A stretch of DNA of 64,000 bases from Cristatella mucedo (taxonomy: Eukaryota > Bryozoa > Phylactolaemata > Cristatellidae). Positions 30,118 to 42,634 of this stretch are shown here, in pieces. A program made the position numbers and the translations under genes. The notes under the pieces were generated by a model. That model had not been told where the DNA came from. It saw only the letters and a program-made list of their open reading frames with translations, and did not search any database. The stretch covers positions 729,001-793,000 of the forward strand of contig WPIO01000001.1 in assembly GCA_009760855.2 (NCBI GenBank). Reading direction: 5' to 3'. How positions within the stretch are numbered: position 1 is the stretch's first letter; every line of letters starts with the position of its first letter.

Positions 30118-33088
30118 CCTCATCCTCTGACGTTCTTTTTGACCTTTGAAATCCTGTTTTGGTAACACCATAATTGCAAGCATTAAAATTAATTACAAAT
30201 CAATACATTATCTCCAACAGCTGGCTAAAGCTAAATCCTACCTATTAATGGGCTATGCCAGATCAGTTTTTCTGATCAATTGGTTTGGTAAACGGTAAGA
30301 ATAGTACATTACGTCATTGCTATTAGTTTAAGAATTTCGGGAACTAAGGCGTTTAAATTGATTCAAAAACACAAATAGATTTTTCAGCCTTCAAAATATT
30401 TCAATTGCTTCTTCACAGCTTGAAATTCGACAATAAACCATGAAACAGCTGTCGAGTTCGACTCCTTGCTGATGCCCATACTCGTTTTCACCGCGATGCC
30501 CTTAAATACAAATCGAATTCAAGGAATACTGAACTAATAACTGAGAAGCATTAAAAAGAGCTCGCAATGTAGGCATTACGCTTACAGATTAAGGATAGCC
30601 ATAGGTTTTATAAACCTGCATCGGTAAAATAAATCCATACATTGTAAATAAAAGTAAATTTAGTATTGACTTATATTGGAGCATAACGTTGCACTCATAA
30701 AATTAATCGTTTCGGTTTCTTGGCTTTTAATGCATGTGTAATACAAGAAATTTCTATTGTTCAAACTAACGATACAACAGTTCCATTCAGATTTTTTTCT
30801 GAACTTTAGTTTCTGCATTTTAGTTTCTGTATTTATATTTTATTTACGTGTCGTTTACTAAACGTTACTAATCGTACCTTCTACTTATTGATGTTCGTGT
30901 GAGTATTCGGTGAGGTTTTAGGTACTGGTGCAAACACATTGCTCACTGTAATTTGAGTTCTTATTCAAACCGGATTGCCTATGTCCATAGGAAATAAAAC
31001 ATGTGTCATCTTGCTAGGATTATATAAACTTATGCAAGCAGATGCAGTTTCTTTAAAAATATTAGGTGAACGGCAAGCTACTACTATCGTTTACTTACTC
31101 ATTACCATGGCAAGCCCAACTAAACTACATATATACTTCTGAGAGCGAAAATAATTCGTTTTATAATCTGAAGATGCTCATCAGGACTTGAATGCAGTCA
31201 AACAAATCGGCAAGTATCCTTGAAAGTTCATCACGTGGTTAACTTGGGCTAAAATTGTTGCAATAATCCTGGGTTCACTGCAATACTGAGTTTTCCCGTT
31301 TTGCAACAGAATCCGCTTTCCAGTAAACATGTTCGATTTCTTGGCTTAAAAACTAATACTTTAGCAGTTCTTAAACCAAGTACCGTAGCGCATGGAATCA
31401 AAATTCTGAGAACCGGCTGAGAGATTGCCTTCTGGTCAGGGCTTTTAGTTCCGGACTTTTCAGTGAAAGCTATACAAATTTTTACAGGTCAGGAAATAAA
31501 TCGTGCAAATTTTTCTCTCCCTTAGGCGTGTCGCTGACCTAAAACAATTAAATGCAATACACTTTTTCGATAATGTACAAGAATTAGCGTTCGTTAATGC
31601 TTTGTAAACAACGATGTCTTAACTGCTATTTTTAATCAGCGGCCGACCTCCATTGATTGGCTTGGGTTTTCAAGAAAATCCTACGCAACCACGAGAGCAG
31701 GCAAAACGATCTGAATATAGGGTATTCATGTTCAAAAAAAGTGCAGCAGTTAGATATCAGAAAATTGTATTGCAACATTAAATGAGAACTTTCCGATGCA
31801 AGTGCAGACTAATGTTTTCAGTGCCAGCATTAAATGTCTCAAAAGATAAAAACGGTTCTAGAAAACATGAACTTTGCTATCCGCACTTCCAAACAATAGG
31901 TGACATGCGAAAAGTGGCAAGAGTCTGTTACTATAAGCTCAACTAGAGCTTCTAGTTACACTTTCGCAGGCTAGGACAAAAGTGCCTTAAGCTCCGGACA
32001 CTGCGAACACTCCTGGCACTCTGAAAATAAGTGGCTATGCATAGGAAAACAAGATGAACAACAATCTGGCTAATAGGAATCGTGAATTCGAAGATATTAG
32101 TATACAATCTATGATACCTATTACATAAAGATCACTTGAGTTTGGGACACTTATGAACATTTTCGGACTCTGACGACCTAGTGAGCTTATGAATATTGAC
32201 TAGAAAGAGTGTATACGGTGCTATGTACGGCTGGTATTATACGAATTAAACTTACTGTTTAGATACTGTTTAGCTTATGAAAGGTATTTCCCCAACGTTA
32301 CCGGATTAGTCTCGGCAGCCGCAATAAACGTTATTCGGTAGTTTTTAGGCGGAATTACGAACGTTCTTCAATAGAATTTACATGTGTGTACTCAACGGTA
32401 GGGAGGCAGTAGTCAAATTTGAGCTGAGTAGTAAAACTTAAGGTAGTACACGACACTTTTGAAGTGATAACTGGTTCAAAATAAACAGATTTTATGATCT
32501 CTATCGACCTATGTAGAGACATAAACGTGTGATAAGCATAAGGCTTTTTTAACTTTAACAGCATAGGTAGACAGGTAAATCATTGTTGTGCTGATCGTGA
32601 TGCAATTCAAGAATTATTTGTGGCTTATTTAAAGCTCCAAAGTACCACTTACCCCGGCATTTGATGGTTTTGGCTGCCTTAATGCTGAATAGTTCAAATT
32701 AAATAGTTAGATATCCAGTAAAGTATGTATTGTGGCCGTTTAGAGAGGAGCTCCGGTATGAATCTGGTGAGGTACCGACCACTTATGTGTGCACAGAAAC
32801 AATTAAATCGTTATATGCTAGGCTCAAAGTTCTCAAGAAAAGAATGCTTGGGTGCCGCGTTTTGAGAATGGCTGTAATTGTAATGCAATCAGCTTTTGCA
32901 TGTCTTTGTTTAGTAATAAAATCCATAACAGCCTTCTCTGCAAGCCTAGCTTAATGAACTCAGTTGGAGATAGACAGTTAAAAGTACAACCAAGTGGATA
33001 ACGAGAGTAGTACGAGGAACGATAGATAGTAGTAATCACAGTAAGCCATCAAGTTAATAAAATAATTTAACACTCTTATTCTAGTGGT
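30118..33088. other. AT-rich stretch, no gene recognised
   Basis: About 3 kb with no domain, repeat or splice-consistent exon that I could support. Short frames (32,355-32,564 minus; 32,730-32,954 plus; 32,833-33,039 minus) look random. Confidence 0.5.
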
Positions 33089-33600
33089 AATAATGACAAT
33101 AATGATATAAATAATGCGCTTGATTAAGCGCCTTCAGAGAACTCAATCTCTTTCTAGGCGCTTTATATTTGCTGCACAGGTGAACGCAATTGAATGGTGA
33201 GTAATATAAATCTTGATAAACAGCATGAATAACATGGTTAGGGGTGACTTGCACCGGATCAGCATGCAAATGTGGTTAGTGGCAGCAACCACAGTGTCAG
33301 CACGCGTAAGCAAATGAAGAACGGATAACAGGGACCCACTAAATGCTCTTCTAAATAGGTGTTTGTAAGTGCTTTGTAAATGTGGTCAAGTCATGGGTTG
33401 CTCTGACTCAAGTCGGGAGGGAGTTCCAGGCTTTGGGAGCAAACGAACTAAATGCATGGTCTCCCAAAGAATTCGAGGTTTGTACGAGGTATAGGTAAAA
33501 CGTTGGATTCCGATAAGAGGGCGGTGCGATGCTTGTCTGGTGGGGGAGTCGATCTGAAATATAGGCTGGAGCCAAAGAATGAAGTACCCTAAAAGTGGTA
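33089..33600 (-). mobile_element. LINE A, minus strand, 5'-truncated
   Basis: Reversed tail (AATAATGATATAAATAATGC), reversed hairpin (GCGCCTTCAGAGA ... TCTCTTTCTAGGCGC), 3' UTR, and the C-terminal coding region down to the LTFRS/FILWLQP level at about 33,590. Frameshifted. Confidence 0.9.
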
Positions 33601-33737
33601 TAGAGAATTGTTTATACGTTATCAATTGTCGACATAATTTTGAAAAGCAGTAGGTTATAACGTCAGTAAATATTTATTGAGAATATACAGATATTATTGG
33701 AAAAAATTTATTCGCTAGCTTAGTCAGTTAAAGTACA

Positions 33738-34851
33738 TTTAATCGTTTACTATCATTGAGACCTTTACGTAAGAACCACATTCTACTGAAAGTAGTCAGT
33801 GGTATTTTAGTACAATTTTCAGCCCCCTTAACATCTCAGCCTGATGAAACCTTGGTTCTCTTTTAGGATTATGCTTAACTGATCAATTTGTAACATTAAT
33901 CCTCTTGGCTATGCATTTCACACCTGATGTCTCTCTAGCTTTCTCAGCTGTGAGGCATATCGTTCGGGATGTAAACTACAGACGGATACATGATCAGTTT
34001 TACCAGTTCTCGTGGAGACTCTAGATTCTGCATTTTTCTTTATCTACATCCAGGTCGAGGGGTTCACTGTGGTTCTTATAAATTTAAGTCTACTAGAAGA
34101 GTTATTATGACAATTATTACAGCCTTCCCGGGTTATATTTTCACTTGAGGACAAATGTCCTTAGCGGCCGCCGTCATCACGAATATAATCTATGCAGTAC
34201 CTTATATTAGTAAAGCTATTTTAGAATGACTTTGAGGGGGTTCTCTGTACGGGCTGCCACCTTCGTTCCATTCTTTGCTCTGCATTTCTTACTTTTCTCT
34301 GTAATTGCCCACTAATCTTAGTTCAGCAAGCCTTCCTTTACCAGAATTGCTCTACTAACCTCTGAGAACTTCCTCCTAAAGGGATGTAAGTCCTTTCGAT
34401 TCCCAATTTTCTTCTAAGGATAGCTTTGAATTGCTATTTTTGTTAACAATTTAAAGGAGTATTGTACTCATGAACCCTAAATTGTTAGTAGACCCTGAAT
34501 ACGTCACCCCAGCTAACCCTATAGCAGCTGCTACTCATATTCAACCTGAGTGATATGTCCTTCCCTTATAAGCCAACTTGCGATCTATCCCTAATAAGTT
34601 AGGGGCGGCTGTAGGTATAGTTGTATCTATCGCTCATCACTTACTTTAACATGGCAGCGTACAAGCCAGATGCGCTCACTAAGGTTCTCGGCTGTGAGTT
34701 AAATTATCTTCTGAGCATTAGTCGCTACTTTTGGCATTTTAATATGAATCGGAATATGCCCGTAGTAGCTACTTACAAAGTTATTGGTCGTTCAGTAACT
34801 ATCCTTTAGTGTAGTTTATATATTTTAGAGCCTATTGCTATAGAAGGGTGA
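33738..34851 (+). pseudogene. NUMT: nuclear copy of mitochondrial cytochrome b
   Basis: Cytochrome b is the haem-binding core of respiratory complex III and is normally mitochondrial. Nearly the whole gene is recognisable in order: LRPLRKNHILLKVVSG (N-terminus), [133 protein letters not shown] and YILEPIAIEG at the C-terminus. TGA occupies conserved Trp sites (33,842-33,847, 34,146, 34,551), as in animal mitochondria, so a nuclear ribosome would stop there. Several frameshifts separate the blocks. Length, about 1.1 kb, matches the family. It is a transferred, non-functional copy. Confidence 0.92.
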
Positions 34852-35158
34852 ACCAACTTCATTAGATGGTCACTACTCTTTGAGGATCTCACTTGAAATC
34901 AAGTAGGAAGTCTTTAATGAATTATTAATCTCAGCATTTAGGAGAGGATCCCTCTTTGGCTTACAAGACCGATGCTTTTTCAAAGCCTCAAAAGCCTAAC
35001 TAGAGTCCTCGTTTTGCCCTCGATAAGTGTTTTGCTACCACCTCTATATAGTTACTCCCGTTTTGTTAACAGAGTAAACAGCTTAGTGTTACCTTAATTA
35101 ACCTAGAAGTCAAATCGTTGGGTAATGGTCCTGACATGTCTATCGACAAGCATCCAAA
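34852..35158 (+). other. Possible continuation of the mitochondrial insert
   Basis: The sequence after the cytochrome b C-terminus has tRNA-like fragments, for example TCACTTGAAATCAAG near 34,890 (a possible decayed tRNA-Ser UGA loop) and a GGCTTACAAGACCGATGC block near 34,960. None folds convincingly by eye. The NUMT may extend to about 35,150, where SINE-S begins. Confidence 0.35.
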
Positions 35159-35159
35159 C

Positions 35160-35335
35160 GTGGCCCAATAGTTAGGTTGGGTAACTTTTCACAACCTCGG
35201 GACAGAGGTTGTGGCTTCGAATCCTGCCGTGGTGGGCAGTTTTTTTTAGACAATGCAAGCAATGATGATTGTCGTAAAGGCTCTTCTGATGCCATTCACA
35301 ATAGGCTGTTACAATCAGCTAGCGTTTACATTTTT
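35160..35335 (+). mobile_element. SINE-S copy
   Basis: A-box region decayed (GTGGCCCAATAGTTAGGTTG), palindrome ACAACCTCGGGACAGAGGTT, B box GGCTTCGAATCCTGCCG, body GTAAAGGCTCTTCTGATGCC and AATAGGCTGTTACAATCAGC. It is slightly rearranged between the B box and the body. Confidence 0.85.
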
Positions 35336-36060
35336 TATATCTTTTTACTGTTTATTTGCTTATCCAATATAATTCCAAATTCATCATAACCGACTTTGAA
35401 AAGAAACATGGTATCTTTACTTGCACAGACTGTTGAGATTCCATAATGGGAGCCGACCTATCACTCTTGAAGGTAATATTCACAAAGCCGGAGCGATTTA
35501 CGAATGGCACAAGTAAAAAAAACTATGAGCCACTGAAATACGGACATTTATGCCTTCGGCAAAGACTTAAATACAAAAACTCACCAATTAGTGGCTCAAA
35601 GCACTGACTTTGACCCATAGCATCACGAATGGCTATTTGGAAGGCAAGCATGGTCACAACAAGGCACAGAGTTGACGACAAGGGAGAGCTATGCATCCTT
35701 TCAAAGTCTTTGTGTTATCTATAAAGCCAAATAAAGAGACTCTGGATTCAGTCTGAGTAGCAATTCACACACTCACTAAAATCACTGCAGATTTAAAAAA
35801 GCGAGAAAAACACAATTCATAGCGATCAAATCTGGATACAACCGTCATTACCAAAGAGCTATCGTAAACAGAGCTAAATCCCAGCAATATAATATTATGT
35901 GCAGTAATGTAGGTCAACAGAAATCCTAAGTACATGCACAGTAACTTGTGATTATCAAGTTACATAAAACGCAAAAATATAAAATGCTCTTTTTGGTCAG
36001 GCTACAGCAGGTGTAGTGACTAAAGAATGGCAGAAATGTTGTCATCCTCACCGTAAAAAC
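35336..36060. other. Mostly unassigned; possible LINE linker scrap
   Basis: At about 35,795-35,935 the plus strand reads KSGYNRHYQRAIVNRAKSQQ and NIMCSNVGQQKS, resembling the linker between endonuclease and RT in CR1/L2-type LINEs. It is distinct from LINE A at this point, so it may be LINE B or another family. Low confidence. The rest is unassigned. Bases 35,967-36,060 are repeated at 36,962-37,065. Confidence 0.4.
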
Positions 36061-36120
36061 TTTTTATTCATGCATCATGCTTTAAATCAGTAAAGAAATT
36101 TGATAGAAACATGCAACTTA

Positions 36121-36955
36121 AAAATAAGAATAAAAATAATGCACTTGATAAAGCGCCCTCAGAGAACTATATCTATGTGTAGGCGCTTTAAATTTGCTGC
36201 AAAGGGAAACGTGATTTAATGGTGAGTAATATCATGCTCGATGAACAACACGAATAACGTGGTGAAGGGTGACATGCACAGGGTCAGCATGCAAGCTTGG
36301 TTAGTGGCAGAATGCACAGTGTCAGAAAGCATTAGCACGTGAAGGACGAATCTCAGAGAACCGATAAATGCTGTCCTAAATAGGTGTGTCATTAAGTTAT
36401 TGTTAAACGTGTTCAAATCAGTGGATGTTCTGACTAAAATCGGATGTGAGTTCCAGGCTTTGGGAGCCTACGAACTAAACGCTTGGTCTCGAAAGGATTT
36501 GAGGTTCGTACGAGGTGTTGGTAGACTATTGGATTCCAAAAAGCGGGTGGTACGATGCTTGGACTGGTCGTGGAGTAGATCTGAGAGATAGGCTAGAGCC
36601 AAAGAATGAAATGAACTAACATTAGGCGGCAAAACTTTGAATTCGGTCCGTTGATTGACTGGTAGCTAGTGCAGGTCGGCAAGAAGTGGTGTGATGAGAC
36701 AACTGCAACGCTCACAACAGACATGCCTTGCTGTAGCGTTTTGCACCGGGTGTAATCATCTGAGAGCACATGCTGATGGGCCAGCCAGCATTGAGTTACA
36801 GAAGTGAAAACGAGATGTCACAAATGCATGGGCCAACTTAGAACTGGTATCATTATCTAAAAAAGCCCGAATTTCTGCAATGTCATGTTGCTAAAAGTAG
36901 GCAGACTTGATAGTGGAACTGATGTGATCGTCTAACGAGGTGTCACTTACGAGCA
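36121..36955 (-). mobile_element. LINE A, minus strand, 5'-truncated
   Basis: Reversed tail (AATAAGAATAAAAATAAT), hairpin and 3' UTR, then the C-terminal coding region (frame 36,216-36,416 covers LMTHLFRTAFIGSLRFVLHV), through to the post-RT segment near 36,930. The copy is flanked by a roughly 95-bp direct repeat (35,967-36,060 and 36,962-37,065), far too long for an ordinary target-site duplication. Confidence 0.88.
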
Positions 36956-37065
36956 TCACAAAAAGATATAAAATACTATCTTTAGGTCAGGCTACAGCAG
37001 GTGTAGTGATTGAAGCATGGTTAAAATGTGTCATCCTCACCGTTAAAAACCTTGAATGCTCAGTG

Positions 37066-38340
37066 TTGTAAACCTAAAAACACTGTGAACTGTCAAAAAG
37101 GCAGTATGACTGTATTGCTAAATCTGTGAAGGAGCGAGTTTTTGTAGACGATTTTTAAGTTAGGTATAAGCGCTATATTTAAAATGCTGGCATCCGTTGG
37201 TAGCTTGTAATGTATATAGGCCTTTAAGAACTATTGTCTTGCTATGCTGCCAGTGCAGATAAAAAATCATCAATACCTAGAGCAGAAATTAATTGGTGCT
37301 GTACCACAACATACAGTGAACGTACCTGAGCAGTTGAAAGGCAGTGTCAATTGCACAAGGATCATGCTGTTTAAGCACGACAGTTATAGTCGAGATATGA
37401 AACTAATCATCACAATACGATTGAATGAATCAGTGTTTTTCTATGCGCCCCTTAGATTTTTCCGAAGCCAATGGCTTTACCTCTGAACCTCTTCGTCGAA
37501 TACCACAAGATGAATAAATGACCACGACATTTGCACTAACCAATCCCGGGCGATCATTTTAAATGTTGAAACGTATTAGTGATGGTTATTAACTCAACCA
37601 ACCTAGCTACTGCTAACACAGTTTTGACAATAACATAGTTATTCTGGCCGGTGATTTGTGACGTTTATCATCTGACAGTGGCTGAAACTATTGTAGCACG
37701 TTGGACCCTAAGATGCATCTTATTATTTTCACGTCGCATTCATCATCTAGCTCCACGATTCACTGCTGCTGTAACCACTGCTCCTACTGAATATAGCTGC
37801 AAGCTGCAGCTCTGAGGCGGAACGTCGAAGGCGCGGTAGCCCATTCAGTCACATTGATCGTATCCCCAACAGGCCCACAGAGGTCCTCGGCTGGCAGCTG
37901 CCGGGGCCATTTCTCTTGACGAGAGCTGCCGCCTGTCACTGAGCACTCCAGCCACATTCCTGCACTAATGGCAGTGTTCTAAGAGAATCTTTCGAAACGA
38001 TAAACTGTGCGACTAGCATAGTTTGACATGAAATTCCAAATAGCTGCGTTTTGCTACTTGACACGGAATATGTACTTGCTTTTCAACAATCCACATGTAC
38101 ACTACAAGATAGTATCACTCACGTTTAGGTCTTCCTATTCTATTGCTACTTGCTGTATACATATAGTTCCCGCTTTCCCATCTGAAGTAATTCTCACAGG
38201 CTAGAAATCACACCTCGTGTACTGCTTACTCTTTCGATGAGCTACACCACTAGCTCAATCCTAATTCTTTGGAGCCTGAGCTGTGAGTTCAAATGCTCAC
38301 AAAGTTTGGCAGTCACAACCAGTTGATGTCAGGGCATCCC
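37066..38340. other. No gene recognised
   Basis: An 80-codon plus-strand frame (37,244-37,486) has no recognised domain. The remainder is unassigned. Confidence 0.45.
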
Positions 38341-38344
38341 CGAC

Positions 38345-38505
38345 TTAATGCTCAGTAGGTAAAGCTCTTGTTTTTCATGACCTCATTCCCGAATCCATGA
38401 GTTGGTATCCTGCAGTGAGCAATCCTTTATTGCCACTGCAAGCTGTGGTGATACCCGCATATTCTAAACTGTTGTGATACAAAAGAGGCAACTAAATCAG
38501 CTTGT
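38345..38505 (+). mobile_element. SINE-S copy, diverged
   Basis: AATGCTCAGTAGGTAAAGCT (A-box region), decayed palindrome and B box (AGTTGGTATCCTGCAGTGAG), then the conserved ATCCTTTATTGCCACTGCAA body and AAAAGAGGCAACTAAATCAG end. Confidence 0.8.
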
Positions 38506-39039
38506 AGGAAAAAACAAAACCAACTACAATTTGTCTGTTCTTCACACCATTGGCTTAGTCAATATATGTAATTATTTACAAGGTTGTATTTACCGTCACT
38601 GTAAGTAGCAGTAATAACCTGTACTTGTTATATTATTACGGCAATCGTAGTGAAGTGTATACAAAAATGTACTCTCCCTAGGAAGGATTAGGAAAAACCA
38701 TAATAGTGCACACCTTCAGGGATTCTGATTTCCAAAATGTCGTCTAAATGGCTTGATTTCGCTCATGTCCACATTTCCGTAGTTGCGTCAGCATCAACTC
38801 TCGGATTAACTTTGTGTATATTCACTTATCCACTGTTTTTTCTTTCCTACTAGTCTGAAGAATAATTAAAAAAAATTTTTTATTAAAGGAGCTTGGGATA
38901 GCTTATGGGCAGCAGGTAAAATCTTGGTTTTAGGCTCACTCAATGCTTTTCTGAATCAGTTACTGTAATGGACACACTCGTAAATACCTATATCATGAAC
39001 GTATTTGCAAAAGTAAAATATGGGCTTGACACGCTTACT

Positions 39040-39231
<192 letters not shown>

Positions 39232-39239
39232 CTCGTCTT

Positions 39240-41565
39240 AATATTCCACCACCTCAACCGGACGGCCCAGCATCCGTTGGTCCAAGGTCTTGGGACGCAA
39301 GGTTTGCCTTGCCTCTGCAGCACCTCTATGCCTCCAATCGCACCAATGCCACCAGCGAAATCTTGCTACAAGCACCAACGTCTTTCACCGGACGAATAGC
39401 AGGCTGCCGCTACTACTGGGAGAGCGAGTTGCAGTTCTAACCTGTTGACAATGACCGTCTGCAAACTTAGTTTGCCCGAACCATCCCTTCTCAACCGGTT
39501 CAGCTATCCAATCTGATTTCTCTGCTGTTAGAGAATGTCGCTGCCAGCCTTCTCAGAGCCCCAAACACGTCTCCGGGAGCTGACCGTCTGGAATATCGCC
39601 ACTTAGGCCTCGTCGACCAGGGTTGCAATCTCATCGCTTGCATTATGAACGGCTGTCTTCACTTCGGAGACATTATTTCCTTGTGGAAAACCAGTTTCAC
39701 TTTCCTTATCGACAAGAAGGGTGACCCAAGCATGCAGGGTAACTTCTGTCCTATCATGCTCTTGCCCAATCTTTAAAAGCTGATCGCAAATAGCCTGGTC
39801 ACCAGGCTGTGCTATGTTGCCGTAGGCTGTTGTCACTACTGCAAAAGAGCTTTGTTCCGGTTGTGGAGGGATGACTAGAGAAGTCCTTTCTTGTGGAGAG
39901 TGTCACTGACGAGGCCAGCAATCCGCACGGGGATGGCGTTGCCAATTCTGTGTTTGTCGACCTGCTGAATGCCTTCAGCAGCATTCGAAATGTCTCCCTT
40001 TTTAGCGTGCTTCGGCATGCCTTAGTGGAAAGAAGATTCTCCAAGTTTGTTGGGCGCCTGTATGCCTGCTCGCTCCTGGAGCTTTGAATGTGCAACGAAA
40101 CGTTAGTGGCGTTTCCTATGACTGCCTCCGTCTGTGAAGGCGACCCTCTATGACCGATCTTATTTGATCTGTCGATAAAACTGGTGGTCAGACTCGCTGC
40201 TAATACGCACGAATCCTGCTTCCAACTTGGCGGATCCTCTCTGTCGGTCTGTGCCTTGGAAGATGACTTCGCCTTGTTCTCAGGCACGTCTTCATGTCTT
40301 CAAGCCCTCATGCCCGCAGTTGAAAAGGTTGCATCGAAGCTGGGCATGCTGTTACGGCTGGCAAGGTGCTGTGTCATGCCCAAAAGGTACGAAGACCGTG
40401 CCTACCTCAATGACTCTACATGACAGGTGGATCCCCGAGCTTCCGGAGACCGAGTCAGTGGCATTCGCTGGAGATCCTCAGAGTCTCGGGTAGCACAGGG
40501 CTGAAATAGAGCTGGCCTGCTCTTCTCTTACAAGGGACACTCGCCTGCTTCAGGCCAGCCATCTTACCCGTTGGCAAAAACTTGAGGCTTTGCTGACTTT
40601 TCTCCTGCCACAGCTTGACCACCTTTGTCGGACACAGCTTATGCCTAAGGCAGCTCTGCAACCAGCTGAAAAAACTCTGATGGAGCTACGTCGCTTACCG
40701 TGCGGTCTGCCGAACTTTGCATTAGTTCATTTCCAGTTTACTCCTCGCTCTGCGGTCGGCGGGTGGGCTTCATCCGCTTCGGGACGAACGCCTCCATCCT
40801 ACTAGTTGCACAAGCCGGTCGCATGCTGTGCTCGTCCAATGTGTGTGTCGTCAAGTCACCCGTCACAGACTCAACCGGGCAGTCATCAGGCAGGATGGCA
40901 CACGATCGTCTGATGAGGAGCATTCATGATACCTCAGCTCGGCAGCCTTCGGCCTTCGTAATATAGTTGGCCAGATTTCGCTATAGTCGGACGTGGCTCA
41001 AGCGGCTCTCCTGCTGCCTCTCGCTGACCGGCCCTGAAGTGCCAGCTGTCTCTACCGACCTTGACTGCATCGAGCACTGGGTCGTACTGCAAGAGGTCAA
41101 TACGGAGCTGCGAGATTTCGCCAGGCTCGTGGAAGGTTGTGCTTGGCAGCCCAGCCTGCACAGGGCAGAGTCAGCCGCTGCCTAGCCACGGATAGATTTC
41201 CACCCACAGTCACTTTTTAACCACAGGTATTGGCCTATATTTTTGGGCTTGGTGGTTCATGCATCGAGTGTGTCTGGACATGCTACCAGTGGCTGCTGCC
41301 AAAAGTCAGGCACATACAGGAAAGGTCAAAAGCTGCCACCTATGCGGCACGGAGGCAGAGACCGCTTGCCACTTACTGAGCAGATGCGGCCGATGCTGCA
41401 TGCTACTACGGGCCGGCGAAACCTGGTTCTCGCCTAATGGGATCTCTTCCGGCCACGTCACTCAACTACATGGAGCCATACTGGCTCCCTGCGAAAAGGT
41501 GCCATTAGTGGTCTATGAGAGCTATGGCTAGAGGCTCAGTGAGCAAGTGTGAATTCAAATGCTTT
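39240..41565 (+). pseudogene. R2/NeSL-type non-LTR retrotransposon, broken RT ORF
   Basis: This type of LINE carries one ORF with a central reverse transcriptase and a C-terminal CCHC knuckle, usually followed by a restriction-like endonuclease. Visible in order over several frames: SPGADRLEYRHLR (about 39,575), WKTSFTFLIDKKGDPS (39,683-39,730), LYKLIANSLVTRL-like region (about 39,770, with a stop), FVDLLNAFSSI (39,953-39,985, RT motif A with its catalytic Asp), VCEGDPL (about 40,132, motif B), LEDDFALF (about 40,255-40,285; the usual Ala before DD is Glu), FTPRSAVGGWASS (about 40,740) and CHLCGTEAETACHLLSRC (41,334-41,387, C-x2-C-x8-H-x4-C). The GDP motif and the zinc knuckle separate it from CR1/L2. 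No endonuclease follows before the CT repeat. Stops and frameshifts make it inactive. Confidence 0.82.
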
Positions 41566-41585
41566 GGAGAGTGACTGGTTTGGAC

Positions 41586-41601
41586 CTCTCTCTCCCTCTC
41601 T

Positions 41602-41638
<37 letters not shown>
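41586..41638. repeat. (CT)n microsatellite
   Basis: CT-rich run that becomes pure TCTCTC, directly after the R2/NeSL-type element. Confidence 0.95.
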
Positions 41639-41639
41639 A

Positions 41640-42634
41640 CACACATTTCACTAGCTGTCAGTGGCCAATAATGTTGGTAGATTTGTGAGTCGCTTACCTA
41701 CCAAACTGCTGCGGCTATGCTCACTCTTTTAAGTTAGTGAGTCGCACAGCCCACTAACCCGCATTTGCACGGCTCAGACTTCCACGAAAGTGACTAGTCA
41801 GACAGCTACGGCGCCACATATCGATGCAGCAGGCAGATACGGCCAGCGTTCTTCTCGGAGCTTAGGCCTGGCAGCTGGCCGCTGAAGCATCAGCAGGCGC
41901 CATCCCTTGATCGTTTCATCATCGTGATCAACACCTTCCTATAGAAATCGCACCGTCTTAAGCTCAACCCATCATATCATTTGTCCCTGATTGAACTAGA
42001 CTATTCAACCCAAGATCTCGTGATCTAACGCTAAAGCAAACCTTAAAACATTCAAGAAAACTGTGACAACCGTGTACTAGGACAATCGTATATTTCCCTT
42101 CTGTACTATTTGAAATATGTTCGTAATTTGTTCTTTAAGAGCCTTAGACATTGATTTTTAAAATGATAAACGCATAAGAAGTCATGTACCCAATTTCTCA
42201 ACGTTAATCATTGACATTTCAAGAGGTCAAATTGATGGAGGTCCAAAGATTATAAGTCAAACTCAATTTTTCAAAAACATATGAAGAACCTTGAACGTTA
42301 AAATTGAATTTTACGTAAGGAATGACCATGATTAGTGATTATAATATAGCATTGCGTGTAAAATGATTTCACGATTATTATTTGATTAACTGTTACAATC
42401 CTTGAGCAAGTATACAGAGAGAAACATCATTCCAATATTCGATTTCAGCTAGTTCAGGGATTCATCGATTCGTCTCGACAGGGCAGCCGGTATTGTTAAA
42501 ACTTGTATTCATTTTTACGGCTAGTTAGGAGTGTAAAAAGTATATTTAAAATACTTTTTTAAATAACCAGCCAGATGTGAAGTTGCTTTAAAGGGTCTGT
42601 ATGTGCATAGTTTCTAATCTATATCGATACCCAA
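41640..42634. other. No gene recognised
   Basis: The first 300 bp are moderately GC-rich, the rest AT-rich. No domain or window-internal repeat was seen. Confidence 0.45.

Noticed and set aside
30420..30510. Possible small minus-strand exon (VKTSMGISKESNS) upstream of the discoidin exons
   Set aside because: The donor is not canonical, no domain is recognised and the frame could not be linked to the 29.9-kb exon.
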